NCBI GenBank assembly: GCA_045636265.1 | Contig: JAZTXD010000190.1 | Location: 1-34,265 of the forward strand | Length of the DNA stretch: 34,265 nt | Reading direction: 5' to 3' | From: Flemingiibacterium sp045636265 | GTDB taxonomy: Bacteria > Bacillota > Clostridia > Oscillospirales > CAG-272 | Shown: one piece after another, positions 21,901-30,682 of the stretch | Numbering within the stretch: the first letter of the stretch is position 1 | Layout: each line of letters opens with the position of its first letter | Program-made: the position numbers and the translations under genes | The notes under the pieces: generated by a model | Database searches by the model: none | Told to the model about the DNA's origin: nothing | Seen by the model: the letters and a program-made list of their open reading frames with translations, nothing else

Positions 21901-22749
21901 TTATTTCAGAGTTTTCTGTGCTGCGGTAAGAGTATTGCGAAGCAGCATGGTAATGGTCATGGGACCAACGCCGCCGGGAACGGGAGTTATGAACGAAGCC
22001 TTTGGTGCAACGCTCTCGAAATCAACGTCACCCGTGAGCTTACCGTCAGCCTTGCGGTTCATGCCGACATCGATAACGACAGCGCCCTCTTTGACCATGT
22101 CGCCAGTGATAAAATCAGCCTTGCCGATAGCGACAACGAGGATATCCGCACGGCGTGTAACCTCTGCCAGATCCTTTGTACGCGAGTGGCACACGGTAAC
22201 GGTGCCGTTGGCATGGAGCAGGAGCATAGCCTGCGGCTTGCCGACGATGTTGGAGCGTCCCACAACAACGCATTCCTTGCCGGAAACGTCAATGCCGCTC
22301 TTTTCGAGGAGCACCATAACGCCTGCAGGTGTACACGGCAAAAAGTCATAGTTGCCGATCATGATCTTGCCGACATTGACCTCATGGAACGCGTCAACGT
22401 CCTTCTTCGGGTCAATGTTAGCGATAATGATCTCGTCGTTAAGATGCTTCGGGAGCGGAAGCTGTACGAGTATGCCGTGAATCTTATCGTCCGCGTTCAG
22501 CTTGTGCACAAGCGCGAGCAGCTCTTCCTCGGTTGTAGCCTCGTCAAGCTCGTAAACCTCCGAATGGAAGCCGACCTCCTCACAGCCCTTCTTTTTATTC
22601 TTTACATAAACCTTAGATGCCGGATCCTCTCCGACTATTATAACCGCAAGTCCGGGGGTGACACCTTTCGCCTTGAGTGCCTCACACTCAGCCGCGATCT
22701 CACCGCGCACTTCGGATGCGATCTTCTTTCCGTCAATTATGTTTGCCAT
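21901..22749 (-). CDS. folD: Bifunctional methylenetetrahydrofolate dehydrogenase / cyclohydrolase
   Basis: A 282-residue enzyme of normal FolD length. Visible signatures: SKVYVKNKKKGCEEVGF (catalytic Lys region), LVQLPLPKHL, the DGF-like DVDAFHEVN, LPCTPAGVMVLL, the nucleotide-binding VVVGRSNIVGKPQAMLLL, and PVPGGVGPMT near the C-terminus. It interconverts 5,10-methylene-, methenyl- and 10-formyl-tetrahydrofolate in one-carbon metabolism. ATG at 22749 follows AGGAGG; the longer upstream reading runs into the composite repeat and is not used. No promoter is obvious because the 412 bp upstream are mostly repeat. Confidence 0.97.
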   Translation of the reverse strand: MANIIDGKKIASEVRGEIAAECEALKAKGVTPGLAVIIVGEDPASKVYVKNKKKGCEEVGFHSEVYELDEATTEEELLALVHKLNADDKIHGILVQLPLPKHLNDEIIIANIDPKKDVDAFHEVNVGKIMIGNYDFLPCTPAGVMVLLEKSGIDVSGKECVVVGRSNIVGKPQAMLLLHANGTVTVCHSRTKDLAEVTRRADILVVAIGKADFITGDMVKEGAVVIDVGMNRKADGKLTGDVDFESVAPKASFITPVPGGVGPMTITMLLRNTLTAAQKTLK

Positions 22750-22787
22750 TGGTCTTTCCTCCTGGATTTTGATTGGGGGGACGGGGT

Positions 22788-23160
22788 CGCCTTCTTGAAA
22801 GAAAGCTCCGCAAAGAACTTTATAGGGGCTCTCCGGTAAAGCATAAACTCTCCGAACCCGGCTTAAGCGCAAGGAAGATTTGTAGGGACAGGCGTCCTCG
22901 ACTGTCCGCGTTCTTCTTTTCGCATAAGCGCAGGCGTTTCCAGTAGCCGGGTCCCCCTCCCCGGCAACCGTGCAGCGGTAATCGAACGCTTACCGACACC
23001 TTTATGCATAAACGCGGGGGCGTTGAACGCTTCGCTGCCACGCCAAGGTTAGATTGGAGCCGCAATAGGCTTCCCCTCAAGGGGAAGCTGTCACCGCAAG
23101 GTGACTGATGAGGTGTTACCTCTCCCTCTGGGAGAGGTGTCGGCAACGCCGACGGAGAGG
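22788..23160 (+). repeat. Family B composite repeat, copy 3
   Basis: Module order as in copy 2: CTTCTTGAAAGAAAG, GCAAAGAACTTTATA, GATTTGTAGGGACAGGCGTC with ACTGTCCGCG, GCGTTTCCAGTAGCCGGGTC, CCCGGCAACCGTGC, CCGACACCTTTATGCATAAACGC. A family A half-arm follows (GGCTTCCCCTCAAGGGGAAG, then GTGACTGATGAGGTG), and then a second pair of hairpins (ACCTCTCCCTCTGGGAGAGGT and GTCGGCAACGCCGAC). It fills the folD-lgt gap; no gene seen. Confidence 0.68.
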
Positions 23161-23161
23161 G

Positions 23162-24112
23162 TTACTCTCCCTCTTTCTCTTCCTTCACCTCAAACGCCGG
23201 CGCATCTTCTTGCTCTTCCGGCTTTTCGGAGTAAACCTCCTCGTATTCGCCCTCGGCAAGCTTCTCCGCTTTAACCTTTCTTCCAAGTACAATAAGCGCG
23301 ATCACGCCGCCGATAAAGCAAAGTCCGGCAAGCGCCTGGGACACTCGCACGGTTTCACCGAGCAGTGACTCAAAGAAGTAAAGGCTGTCTGTGCGAAGCC
23401 CCTCGATGAAGAATCGTCCAAATCCGTACCACACGAGATACCACAGGGTAGGCTGTCCGTCGTACTTCTTCTTTTTATAGAAGGTCATGATAAGCACAAA
23501 GCCGATCACGTTCCAGAGGCATTCATAGAGGAATGTCGGGTGGTAATACTGCATTGTACCCACCGCGTTTTTCATGATACCCATTCTCCACACAAGCTCG
23601 GTAATACCGCCGTGCGCTTCAGCGTTGAAGAAGTTGCCCCAACGGCCGATCGCCTGACCGATAATAAGTCCCGGTGCGGCGATATCGAGAAGCTTGGCTG
23701 TTTTTATCTTTTTTATCTTCGAGTAGACAAGTATCGTTGCCGCGCCGGCAATAATGCCGCCGTATATGGCAAGTCCTCCCTCCCACACGGCGATAACGTC
23801 GTAGAAGGAGTGGATATTTTCGGGGTTCCAAGCCACATAGTAGAGTCTTGCGCCGATCATGGCAAAGATAATGAGATATATCGCCAGATCGAATATGTCG
23901 TCCGACTTCACGCCCTCGTATTTCGCACGTCTGAGACACACACAAAACGCGATTATCATGGCAAGCGTGATTATAATACCGTACCACATGATAGGGTGGC
24001 TCTTGCCGTCCGTCCACGGAAGCGGAATTCTGAACGCCACGGGATCAAGCTCAAACGGTCCGATCCCAAGTCCCGGAAAAGAGATGATGTTTGAGAGCAA
24101 AGCCGTAAACAT
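23162..24112 (-). CDS. lgt: Prolipoprotein diacylglyceryl transferase
   Basis: A 316-residue polytopic membrane enzyme that transfers diacylglycerol from phosphatidylglycerol to the lipobox Cys of prolipoproteins. Family blocks: ARLYYVAW, EGGLAIYGGIIAG, the signature GQAIGRWGNFFNAEAHG with its essential Arg/Asn, HPTFLYE, and WYGFGRFFIEGLRTDSLY. The last ~38 residues are an acidic extension (rich in Glu) beyond the usual length. ATG is 1 nt after the stop codon of the M16 peptidase gene upstream, so it is the last gene of that operon. Confidence 0.96.
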   Translation of the reverse strand: MFTALLSNIISFPGLGIGPFELDPVAFRIPLPWTDGKSHPIMWYGIIITLAMIIAFCVCLRRAKYEGVKSDDIFDLAIYLIIFAMIGARLYYVAWNPENIHSFYDVIAVWEGGLAIYGGIIAGAATILVYSKIKKIKTAKLLDIAAPGLIIGQAIGRWGNFFNAEAHGGITELVWRMGIMKNAVGTMQYYHPTFLYECLWNVIGFVLIMTFYKKKKYDGQPTLWYLVWYGFGRFFIEGLRTDSLYFFESLLGETVRVSQALAGLCFIGGVIALIVLGRKVKAEKLAEGEYEEVYSEKPEEQEDAPAFEVKEEKEGE

Positions 24113-24113
24113 C

Positions 24114-25412
24114 TTACTGTGCCCCGAGCGGATTTACCACAGCAAGTGAATAGAACTCATCCCTGAACGCCGCACGGAGCAGCGCGTTCGCCCCCTCATA
24201 GGTGACGCTTGCCACAGCATCGGCATAATCGAGAAGATCGCCGTCATCCAGCTTGAACTGCAGGAAGTTGTTTGCGATATCCTCTGTGCTGTCGAACCAC
24301 TTTATCATATCGGCGTACAGTGCACGCTTGGAGCGGTCGAAATCCTCACGGCAGAGTCCGTTTGCCTTTGCGCCGTCAACACACGCCTTGAAGCGCGCGA
24401 ACACCTCGTCGGGATCTCCGCTTTCAGCGAAGATATAGTTATACGCATAGTTGCTGCAGATATCGTATCCCGAATCGAACATACCGGAGATAAGTCCCTC
24501 TTCATACATTTTGTTGTAAAGCTCGCCGGACTTTCCGAAAAGAACCGAGTTGATAATTCCCATAGCCGCAGATTTCTTCATGCGCTCCTCGGGGCTTTCG
24601 GGGATGCTTACATCCTTGACACCGATAGCCATAAGCGGCTTTGCAACCTGCATTGCGTGCTCAAACTTCGGCATGAACACCTCCGCTTTTTCCTCGGGAT
24701 AGTCGCGGATGATCTCAACGCTCTCCTGTTCACGAAGGACCTTGTCGCACACCTCGTTCACGTCGTCAACGCTCACATCTCCGCAAACAATGAGCATCAT
24801 ATTGGAGAGGTTATAGAACACGCGGTAGCACTCATAGAGTATGTCCGCGGTGATATGCGAAATAGACTCAACCGTTCCGGCGACGTTGATACGCACGTTG
24901 TGCTTTTCATACATCGCTTCAAGAAGCATCTGGTAAAGTCTGCGGAAGGGGTGGTCATCGTACATACGGATTTCCTGCGCGATGATGCCCTGCTCCTTTT
25001 CCACGGTTTCGGGAGTGAAATAAGGAGTTGATACAAAATCGAGCAGAATTTCAAGCGACTCCTTGAAATTCGAGGTGCACGAGAACAGATAAGCAGTCAT
25101 AGTGTTGCCGGTGTATGCATTTGCGTTGGCACCGTATCTTGCATAGCGCGTGAATGTGTCCTCGCCGTTGGGATTTTCAAAAAGCTTGTGTTCAAGATAG
25201 TGTGCAATACCGTCGGTAACCACGGTGAAATCCTTATCGCCGGCAAGCTTGAACTTTGAGTCTATCGAGCCGTAACGCGTTGCGAACAGCGCGTATGTTG
25301 TTGAGAGCTTTTTGGGGAACACGTAAACCTGAAGTCCGCTTTTATGCTTATAGGTGTAATATTCTTCTCTCAAAAATTCGCTTTTCTTTGTTGTGATATT
25401 ATATTCACTCAT
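24114..25412 (-). CDS. M16-family zinc peptidase with active-site HxxEH (YmfH-like)
   Basis: A 432-residue inverzincin-type peptidase. The zinc and catalytic motif HYLEH is at 71-75, with the downstream glutamate ligand in EKEQGIIAQEIRMYDD. The C-terminal half repeats the fold without the motif. ATG at 25412 overlaps the end of the preceding gene by 8 nt (translational coupling) and follows GGGAGG. Paired M16 genes in Firmicutes often consist of one active and one inactive partner that form a heterodimer; the native substrate is usually unknown. It leads into lgt with a 1-nt gap. Confidence 0.9.
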   Translation of the reverse strand: MSEYNITTKKSEFLREEYYTYKHKSGLQVYVFPKKLSTTYALFATRYGSIDSKFKLAGDKDFTVVTDGIAHYLEHKLFENPNGEDTFTRYARYGANANAYTGNTMTAYLFSCTSNFKESLEILLDFVSTPYFTPETVEKEQGIIAQEIRMYDDHPFRRLYQMLLEAMYEKHNVRINVAGTVESISHITADILYECYRVFYNLSNMMLIVCGDVSVDDVNEVCDKVLREQESVEIIRDYPEEKAEVFMPKFEHAMQVAKPLMAIGVKDVSIPESPEERMKKSAAMGIINSVLFGKSGELYNKMYEEGLISGMFDSGYDICSNYAYNYIFAESGDPDEVFARFKACVDGAKANGLCREDFDRSKRALYADMIKWFDSTEDIANNFLQFKLDDGDLLDYADAVASVTYEGANALLRAAFRDEFYSLAVVNPLGAQ

Positions 25413-26703
25413 CTTCGCCGACACCTCCCTCTGAAATAAGAGTTCCGTTAAGGAAATATACCGTATCAAGCACCGCTTTGTTTGCCGCGGCAACTATTTC
25501 TTCTTTTGTAACCGCTTCAAGCGCACCGGTCACGCTCTCGGGATCACCCGGAACACCTGCAAGAGTACGTCCGAGATACCACGATTCAAGCGCACGTGCA
25601 CTGTCGGAAAGCTCACGGTAGTTGTTGATAAGTCCGAGTCTTGCGCTCTCGGTCTCCTCCTCGGTGAAATCGCCGGCCTTTACAGCATCAAGCTGATCAA
25701 ATATAGCCCCCTCGGCAATCTCGCGGTTTTTAACCTCAATACCGCTTGAAACAATGAGCAGTCCCTTCACGGCTTCGGGTGCACTCGAGCAGTAGTAGCA
25801 AAGGCTCATCTTCTCGCGCACATTCATGAAGAGCTTCGATGTAACGCCGCCGCCGAATATCTCGTTGAACATCATAAGCGCCGGATACTCCGCATCACCA
25901 AGCGTTATTCCGGTGCGCCATCCGATGTTGAGCTTGCCTTGGTTTACCGGCATGTCCTCGGTAACGTTCTTCTTATCTTTGCAAGCGGCAATAACTTCGG
26001 TTTCGGGAAGCGTTATCGGCGCACGCTTAATGCCGCCAAAAGTGTCTGCAAGCTTTGCGGCAAGCGCATCGGCGTCGCAGTCGCCAACAAAGAATATTTC
26101 GATCGGATACGATTTGAGCGCATACTTATACTGCTCATAGAGGCCCTCGGCACTGCATGCCATAACGTCCTCCACGCCTCCGTTTTCATCAAGACCGTAA
26201 CGTTCGCCCTCGCACATTATTTCAACACAGCGACGGCGCGCATAGTAAGCCTTGTCGTTTATCTTCGCGTTGATTGCATCAACGAGATTCTTCTTCTCGC
26301 TCTCGGTGTAAGCCGCCGAGAACGCTCCGTTCTCGGTTACGGGACAAAGGAGTATATCGCGAAGAACGTCGATAACCTCAAAGAGGATATTTTCTCCGTT
26401 CATTGCATAGGCAGAGTCTATCATGCTCGCGCAGAGTCCGAACACCTGAAGCTCACCGCGCTTCACATTGCGTGAGAACATACCCGATGCATAGAGATAG
26501 TCAAGCTTCTTGCTTATCTCGGCTATGGTAGGATATTTCTCTGAGCCTCGCAGGAGAATATTCGGTATAAGTGCGTTTTTCGCCGCCGTTGCACGCTCAA
26601 GCGGCGCGGCAAAGTTAACGGACAAAAATCCCGTTTTGAATTTTTTTGTTTGTATGCAGTTTAATGTAATTCCATCAGCTACTGTCTTTCTGACAACTGA
26701 CAT
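25405..26703 (-). CDS. M16-family peptidase-like subunit lacking HxxEH (YmfF-like)
   Basis: A 432-residue protein with the M16 fold: MSVVRKTVADGITLNCIQTKKFKTGFLSVNF at the start, and MMFNEIFGGGVTSKLFMNVREKMSLCYYCSS in the C-terminal half, which carries the substrate-pocket Arg/Tyr region of the family. The zinc motif is absent; the equivalent segment reads ALIPNILLRGSEKY. It is therefore probably the non-catalytic partner of the next gene. ATG at 26703 follows GAGGGTG; the longer reading upstream overlaps the promoter at 26755-26783. Confidence 0.87.
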   Translation of the reverse strand: MSVVRKTVADGITLNCIQTKKFKTGFLSVNFAAPLERATAAKNALIPNILLRGSEKYPTIAEISKKLDYLYASGMFSRNVKRGELQVFGLCASMIDSAYAMNGENILFEVIDVLRDILLCPVTENGAFSAAYTESEKKNLVDAINAKINDKAYYARRRCVEIMCEGERYGLDENGGVEDVMACSAEGLYEQYKYALKSYPIEIFFVGDCDADALAAKLADTFGGIKRAPITLPETEVIAACKDKKNVTEDMPVNQGKLNIGWRTGITLGDAEYPALMMFNEIFGGGVTSKLFMNVREKMSLCYYCSSAPEAVKGLLIVSSGIEVKNREIAEGAIFDQLDAVKAGDFTEEETESARLGLINNYRELSDSARALESWYLGRTLAGVPGDPESVTGALEAVTKEEIVAAANKAVLDTVYFLNGTLISEGGVGEDE

Positions 26704-26754
26704 ATATACACCCTCTTTCTTTCCGCCAAAAGCAGAATAATCAAACTTATATAT

Positions 26755-26783
26755 ATTGTACACCAAATATGAAAAAATTTCAA
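26755..26783 (-). promoter_or_regulatory. Promoter for the M16-M16-lgt operon
   Basis: On the minus strand: TTGAAA (26778-26783), 17-nt spacer, TACAAT (26755-26760). Confidence 0.7.
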
Positions 26784-26824
26784 GGCTATACTGTGAATTT
26801 TCAAAAAATGTTACCGTTTGCCCG

Positions 26825-29113
26825 TCACGGCTCTATAACCATGCCAAAGCCGTCCCCGAAACGAAGGCGTCCTGTGTAATCGGAAAGCCAGCCATCAAAC
26901 GCGGGTGCTTGCTCGCCGGATATGAATATAAGCTTCTTCTCGCCTTCAGCCTTGCCCTTCGGTCCGTCCTTTATATTCGGTCCGCGCCTGCCGATTATCA
27001 CATACTCGGCATCCTTCACGAGAGACCACACACGCTCATCTTCCCACGTACACGCGCCGGCATACGCAATCTTGACTCCGGCAACATCCGCAGAAAAAGC
27101 GAGAAGCTCCCGTTCGGAACGCGCAAGCCTTGCCTCGGGCGCAAATGTGATACATGCATCGGCGGTGTAAATCTCGCAAAATCCGTCCGCCCGTTCATAC
27201 GTGTCATTCGCCGCACCGAACTCTTCCGAGATGCGAGCAATCTCGGAGGATATGAAAAGCTCATACTCCTCATGGGGTTCGGGAAATATTATGCTCCCGA
27301 TTTTACACGAGGCAAGCACGCGCCTTACCGCGCCTACGTGACGGCGTGTCAGCTCCGTCAGGATGAGCACATCGAGCTCGTCTACGCCTCTCTTATCAAG
27401 AGTGTCGGAAATAAGATCCACCGCAGATGCCGTCGCGTCCGAACAGTCAATGAGGATACTGTCATCCCCGGACTTAAGAAGCAGCATATCACTTTTCTCT
27501 TCGGCAGAATAGTCAAGCGTGACCCTTGCGTTATAAAGCGCGCCGCTCATCAGCACGCATGCAAAGAAAAGCGCACACGCCGCACACATCGGCACAAGCG
27601 CGTGTACCCAAGTGTATTTCCTCCGATACACCATATATGCAATGACCGCCGCGGCGCACAGAAATATCGGAAAGGCAAACGGATAACCGAGCCACACAAG
27701 CCTTGCGTGCTTTGCAAGAAATCCGGCAATATGCGACAGAACTGTATAAATGGCGTCAATCATCGCGCCCACGGTCGCGGCAGCGAAATGGCATTTGAGT
27801 GCCGCAAAAAGCAAATATGGCAGTGTCAGCGTCAGTATACCCGAGCAAAGGACAGACAGCAAGAGCGTTGCCGGCACGGACATCGTTGACACCGTACCGA
27901 AATACATCCACTGAAGCGGCAAAACAAAGAACACCGCGCCAAGTGATATGGCAACGCTTCTTCCGAAATCGTCCGCAGTTCGCCTTAAAAGCCCCGTACG
28001 TATAAAATATCCCCGTCCTTCATTGTGTGCACTCGCCTGTGCAAGCAGAACAACTCCGAGCGTTGCAAAGAATGAGAGCTGAAGTCCCACATCAAACACC
28101 GCCGCGGGATTTACAAGCGCGATAAGCCACACCGCACCGAAAAGTGCAGTCACCCTGTCACCCTCGGCGCGTGTACAGCCGGAAATATAATACACAGCCA
28201 GCATTATTCCGGCTCGCAGTACGGACATAAGAAATCCGGTCATGGCCGCATAGGATGCAATAAGAGAAATCATGAGAAAACATCTGATTTTCCTTGGAAG
28301 CGACAGTCTTTTCAAGAGTCCGTCCACCGCCAGTGTCAGCACCGCAAGGTGCATACCGCTGAGTGCGAGCAAATGTGACGTTCCCGTGTATTTGAAATCG
28401 CGTTCAAGCACACCGATGTCTTCCCGCTCTCCAAGGAAAAGAGCACGCACGATATTCGCGCCATCCCGCCCAAGATAGAGCGAAAGCTTCGCGCTGACCG
28501 TGCGCCGTATATCGATAAATGTCCGTTCTACCCCGCGTGACTCGCCAACAAGCTCCGTCGTACCGCTTATATCCGCCGCAAACACATATCCGTCCGCCAG
28601 AAGGGAGATGCGCGACGCATCAGTAAAGCTGTAGAAATCCTCAAGAGGCGTAAATTTCACGCCTGTGCGTATAATATCCCCGACACAGAGGTCAAGCGGG
28701 GTATCACTGCGCAGAAGTCCCCTTCCGTGATATTTTGTGCCGCCGAATGTAAGAATACGGACTGCGTATGTTTCCGAGTAAGGCGAACTGTTCTGCACAT
28801 CCGTGACAACTGCGGATATTTCGCCCTGGGCAAGTGACGAGAAGCGAGCCGCATAAACATCGTAATAGGCAAAGCATAAAAGAACGGCGCTCATCACAAA
28901 CGCCGCTGTTACAGAAACAAATGCCTTTGCCGGCATATTGCATATGTAAGATATTTCAAAATGCTTCGCCGTTAAAACGGTAACCGGTACAAGCACTGCC
29001 AAGAGCAGCAGAAGTATAAGCTTCACATACCAGACTGAAAAAGCGCATACCGCAAACACGGCTATGCACAGCGCAAACACAAGTGCAAGCGGTCTGCGGC
29101 GGTAAAAATTCAT
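26825..29113 (-). CDS. comEC: ComEC/Rec2-family DNA-uptake channel protein with degenerate nuclease domain
   Basis: A 762-residue polytopic membrane protein. N-terminal membrane helices are followed by an OB-like DUF4131 region (about 90-200). The central Competence domain begins near KYTGTSHLLALSGMHLAVL and continues with several helices including AMTGFLMSVLRAGIML and FDVGLQLSFFATLGVV. The C-terminal metallo-beta-lactamase-like part (about 540-762) has lost its metal motif: the HxHxDH site reads ELTRRH, and the later GD becomes GAC. The family forms the inner-membrane channel for single-stranded DNA in natural transformation; nuclease activity is unlikely here. No comEA is adjacent. GAGGAA precedes ATG. 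Confidence 0.92.
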   Translation of the reverse strand: MNFYRRRPLALVFALCIAVFAVCAFSVWYVKLILLLLLAVLVPVTVLTAKHFEISYICNMPAKAFVSVTAAFVMSAVLLCFAYYDVYAARFSSLAQGEISAVVTDVQNSSPYSETYAVRILTFGGTKYHGRGLLRSDTPLDLCVGDIIRTGVKFTPLEDFYSFTDASRISLLADGYVFAADISGTTELVGESRGVERTFIDIRRTVSAKLSLYLGRDGANIVRALFLGEREDIGVLERDFKYTGTSHLLALSGMHLAVLTLAVDGLLKRLSLPRKIRCFLMISLIASYAAMTGFLMSVLRAGIMLAVYYISGCTRAEGDRVTALFGAVWLIALVNPAAVFDVGLQLSFFATLGVVLLAQASAHNEGRGYFIRTGLLRRTADDFGRSVAISLGAVFFVLPLQWMYFGTVSTMSVPATLLLSVLCSGILTLTLPYLLFAALKCHFAAATVGAMIDAIYTVLSHIAGFLAKHARLVWLGYPFAFPIFLCAAAVIAYMVYRRKYTWVHALVPMCAACALFFACVLMSGALYNARVTLDYSAEEKSDMLLLKSGDDSILIDCSDATASAVDLISDTLDKRGVDELDVLILTELTRRHVGAVRRVLASCKIGSIIFPEPHEEYELFISSEIARISEEFGAANDTYERADGFCEIYTADACITFAPEARLARSERELLAFSADVAGVKIAYAGACTWEDERVWSLVKDAEYVIIGRRGPNIKDGPKGKAEGEKKLIFISGEQAPAFDGWLSDYTGRLRFGDGFGMVIEP

Positions 29114-29163
29114 TTCGTGTTCCTCCGAGCAAGCGTAGAATTCATGTGCGTTTCAATCGCTAT

Positions 29164-29193
29164 ATTTTATCATGTTTTGCCGTATATTGTCAA
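29164..29193 (-). promoter_or_regulatory. Promoter for comEC
   Basis: On the minus strand: perfect TTGACA (29188-29193), 18-nt spacer ending ATGA, TAAAAT (29164-29169). Confidence 0.72.
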
Positions 29194-29227
29194 GGCGTGG
29201 TCTGAAAATCAAAACATTTTTCAATTT

Positions 29228-29300
29228 TACTTGTGCAAGCGCACAAGCGGAGCGGCATCCTTGGGCACCGCTTAACCAAGCAAGTAGAGCCGGAAGGCTG
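29228..29300 (+). ncRNA. Candidate structured RNA with a possible pseudoknot, between comEC and ireB
   Basis: Plus strand: stem 1 CTTGTGC (29230-29236) with GCACAAG (29241-29247). Stem 2 AGCGG (29251-29255) with CCGCT (29268-29272). The stem 2 loop word CTTGG (29260-29264) can pair with CCAAG (29276-29280), an H-type pseudoknot. Stem 3 is AGCC-GGAA-GGCT (29288-29299). It lies outside both flanking promoter-to-gene leaders: the comEC promoter is to its left and the ireB promoter to its right. I could not match it to a riboswitch class by eye, and strand and transcription are unknown. The rest of the 29114-29441 gap holds only the two promoters and leaders. Confidence 0.35.
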
Positions 29301-29347
29301 ATCGTACCCCCAAAGATTACATTATTCTTACAAAACAAAAAAATCAC

Positions 29348-29376
29348 TTGTAATTTTTTTCGCAGTGGTGTATCAT
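29348..29376 (+). promoter_or_regulatory. Promoter for ireB-ribF-dacA
   Basis: TTGTAA (29348-29353), 17-nt spacer, TATCAT (29371-29376). Moderate match to consensus. Confidence 0.5.
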
Positions 29377-29441
29377 ATATATACATTAAGGGGCCTTATA
29401 CAAAAAGGAACACGCCCCATCAATCGAAAGGAATGATTTCA

Positions 29442-29729
29442 ATGCCGATGCAGACCGCAAATCGCGAGTCCCATATACCCACAGATAAGAGCACCACAAT
29501 AACCTTTACCGTCCCCGAAGAAAAAGAGGACGAAACAAGACGCACTCTTATCACAATCTACGAAGCGCTTCGCGAAAAAGGCTACAACCCCATAAATCAG
29601 ATCGTCGGCTATATTCTTTCCGAGGATCCGACGTACATCACAAACTATAAGAACGCTCGCAGTCTTATCCGCAGAATCGACCGCGATGAGCTGCTCAACA
29701 CTTTAGTGAGAAATTATCTCGGGGTTTAA
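29442..29729 (+). CDS. ireB: IreB-family regulatory phosphoprotein
   Basis: A 95-residue protein of the IreB (UPF0297/YrzL) family. The core EKEDETRRTLITIYEALREKGYNPINQIVGYILSEDPTYI followed by NARSLIRRIDRDEL is highly typical. In enterococci IreB is phosphorylated by the PASTA kinase IreK at N-terminal threonines and controls cell-wall stress responses; here candidate threonines lie in STTITF. I chose ATG at 29442, 9 nt after GAAAGGA; ATG at 29433 touches the RBS. The long N-terminal reading from 29172 crosses the promoter and is not real. ribF follows 9 nt downstream. Confidence 0.93.
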   Translation: MPMQTANRESHIPTDKSTTITFTVPEEKEDETRRTLITIYEALREKGYNPINQIVGYILSEDPTYITNYKNARSLIRRIDRDELLNTLVRNYLGV

Positions 29730-29738
29730 CGGCTTCTT

Positions 29739-30665
29739 ATGGAGTTATACGATCTTAAGTCAATGACAAGAGAGGAGAGCGCCCGCTCTCCTCTCTCTGT
29801 AGCACTCGGAAATTTCGACGGAGTCCACAAAGGCCACGCCATACTTATAAAGCACGCGGTTTTATATGCAAGACAGCACAGCATAAAGTCTGCCGTGTGG
29901 ACATTTGCCAATGACGGAGCCGCGCTTCCCAATAAACCCGATACGCCGGCTATCACAACCATGCGCGAGAAGCTCGCGCTCATACGTGAACTCGGCGTTG
30001 ACTACGTTTTTTTAGAGAATTTTGATGCTGTGCGTGATTTTTCGCCGGAACGCTTTGTCAGCGAGGTGCTGATGCGTGATGCCGGCGCGGTATGCGCTGT
30101 GTGCGGCTTCAATTTCCGGTTCGGTTCAAAAGGAGCCGGTGACAGTGCGACGCTTCGCCGTCTTATGTCGCCGTTTGACACTGTTGTGGTGCCGCCTGTG
30201 TATGTAGAAGAACGGCTTGTCAGCTCAAGCGCGATACGTGCACTCATCGAAGCCGGCGACATGGAAGGCGCGGCAAAGCTGCTCGGCCGCAGTTTTTCGC
30301 TGAATCTGCCCGTTGTAGAGGGCAAACACCTCGGGCGCACGATAGGTATTCCAACTATAAATCAGAATTTTCCAGCCGGGCACATTGTTCCAAAGCGCGG
30401 AATATATGCCTGCAAGGTTACAGTTGACGGCGTAGAATATGCCGCTGTAACAAACGTCGGTACCCGACCGAGTGTGGACGGCGACTCGCAGGATGTAAAC
30501 TGTGAAACTCACATAATCGGCTACACGGGTGACCTTTACGGCGAACATGTGAGAGTGCGCTTCTGCCGCCGACTCCGCGATGAAATGAAGTTTGCAAATG
30601 TTGACTGGCTTCGCCGTGCCATTGAGGGCGACATCGCGGCGGCAAGGGAATATTTTTCAAAATGA
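29739..30665 (+). CDS. ribF: Bifunctional riboflavin kinase / FMN adenylyltransferase
   Basis: A 308-residue enzyme that makes FMN and then FAD. The nucleotidyltransferase domain has ALGNFDGVHKGH (the HxGH-type motif), GFNFRFGSKGAGD and VSSSAIRALIEAGD. The riboflavin-kinase domain begins about residue 185, with GRTIGIPTIN, KRGIYACKVTV, NVGTRPSVDG and ETHIIGYTGDLYGEHVRVRF. It is 9 nt after ireB with a poor RBS of its own, so translational coupling is likely. The pairing with ireB and a DacA-like gene is not one I know as standard. No FMN riboswitch is seen. Confidence 0.96.
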   Translation: MELYDLKSMTREESARSPLSVALGNFDGVHKGHAILIKHAVLYARQHSIKSAVWTFANDGAALPNKPDTPAITTMREKLALIRELGVDYVFLENFDAVRDFSPERFVSEVLMRDAGAVCAVCGFNFRFGSKGAGDSATLRRLMSPFDTVVVPPVYVEERLVSSSAIRALIEAGDMEGAAKLLGRSFSLNLPVVEGKHLGRTIGIPTINQNFPAGHIVPKRGIYACKVTVDGVEYAAVTNVGTRPSVDGDSQDVNCETHIIGYTGDLYGEHVRVRFCRRLRDEMKFANVDWLRRAIEGDIAAAREYFSK

Positions 30666-30682
30666 CAGAATGGAGGCTGGCT

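Noticed and set aside
29228..29300. ZTP (pfl) riboswitch or small SRP RNA
   Set aside because: CTTGGGCACCGC and CCGGAAGG are only partly similar to the conserved words of those RNAs, and the surrounding stems do not match their layouts.
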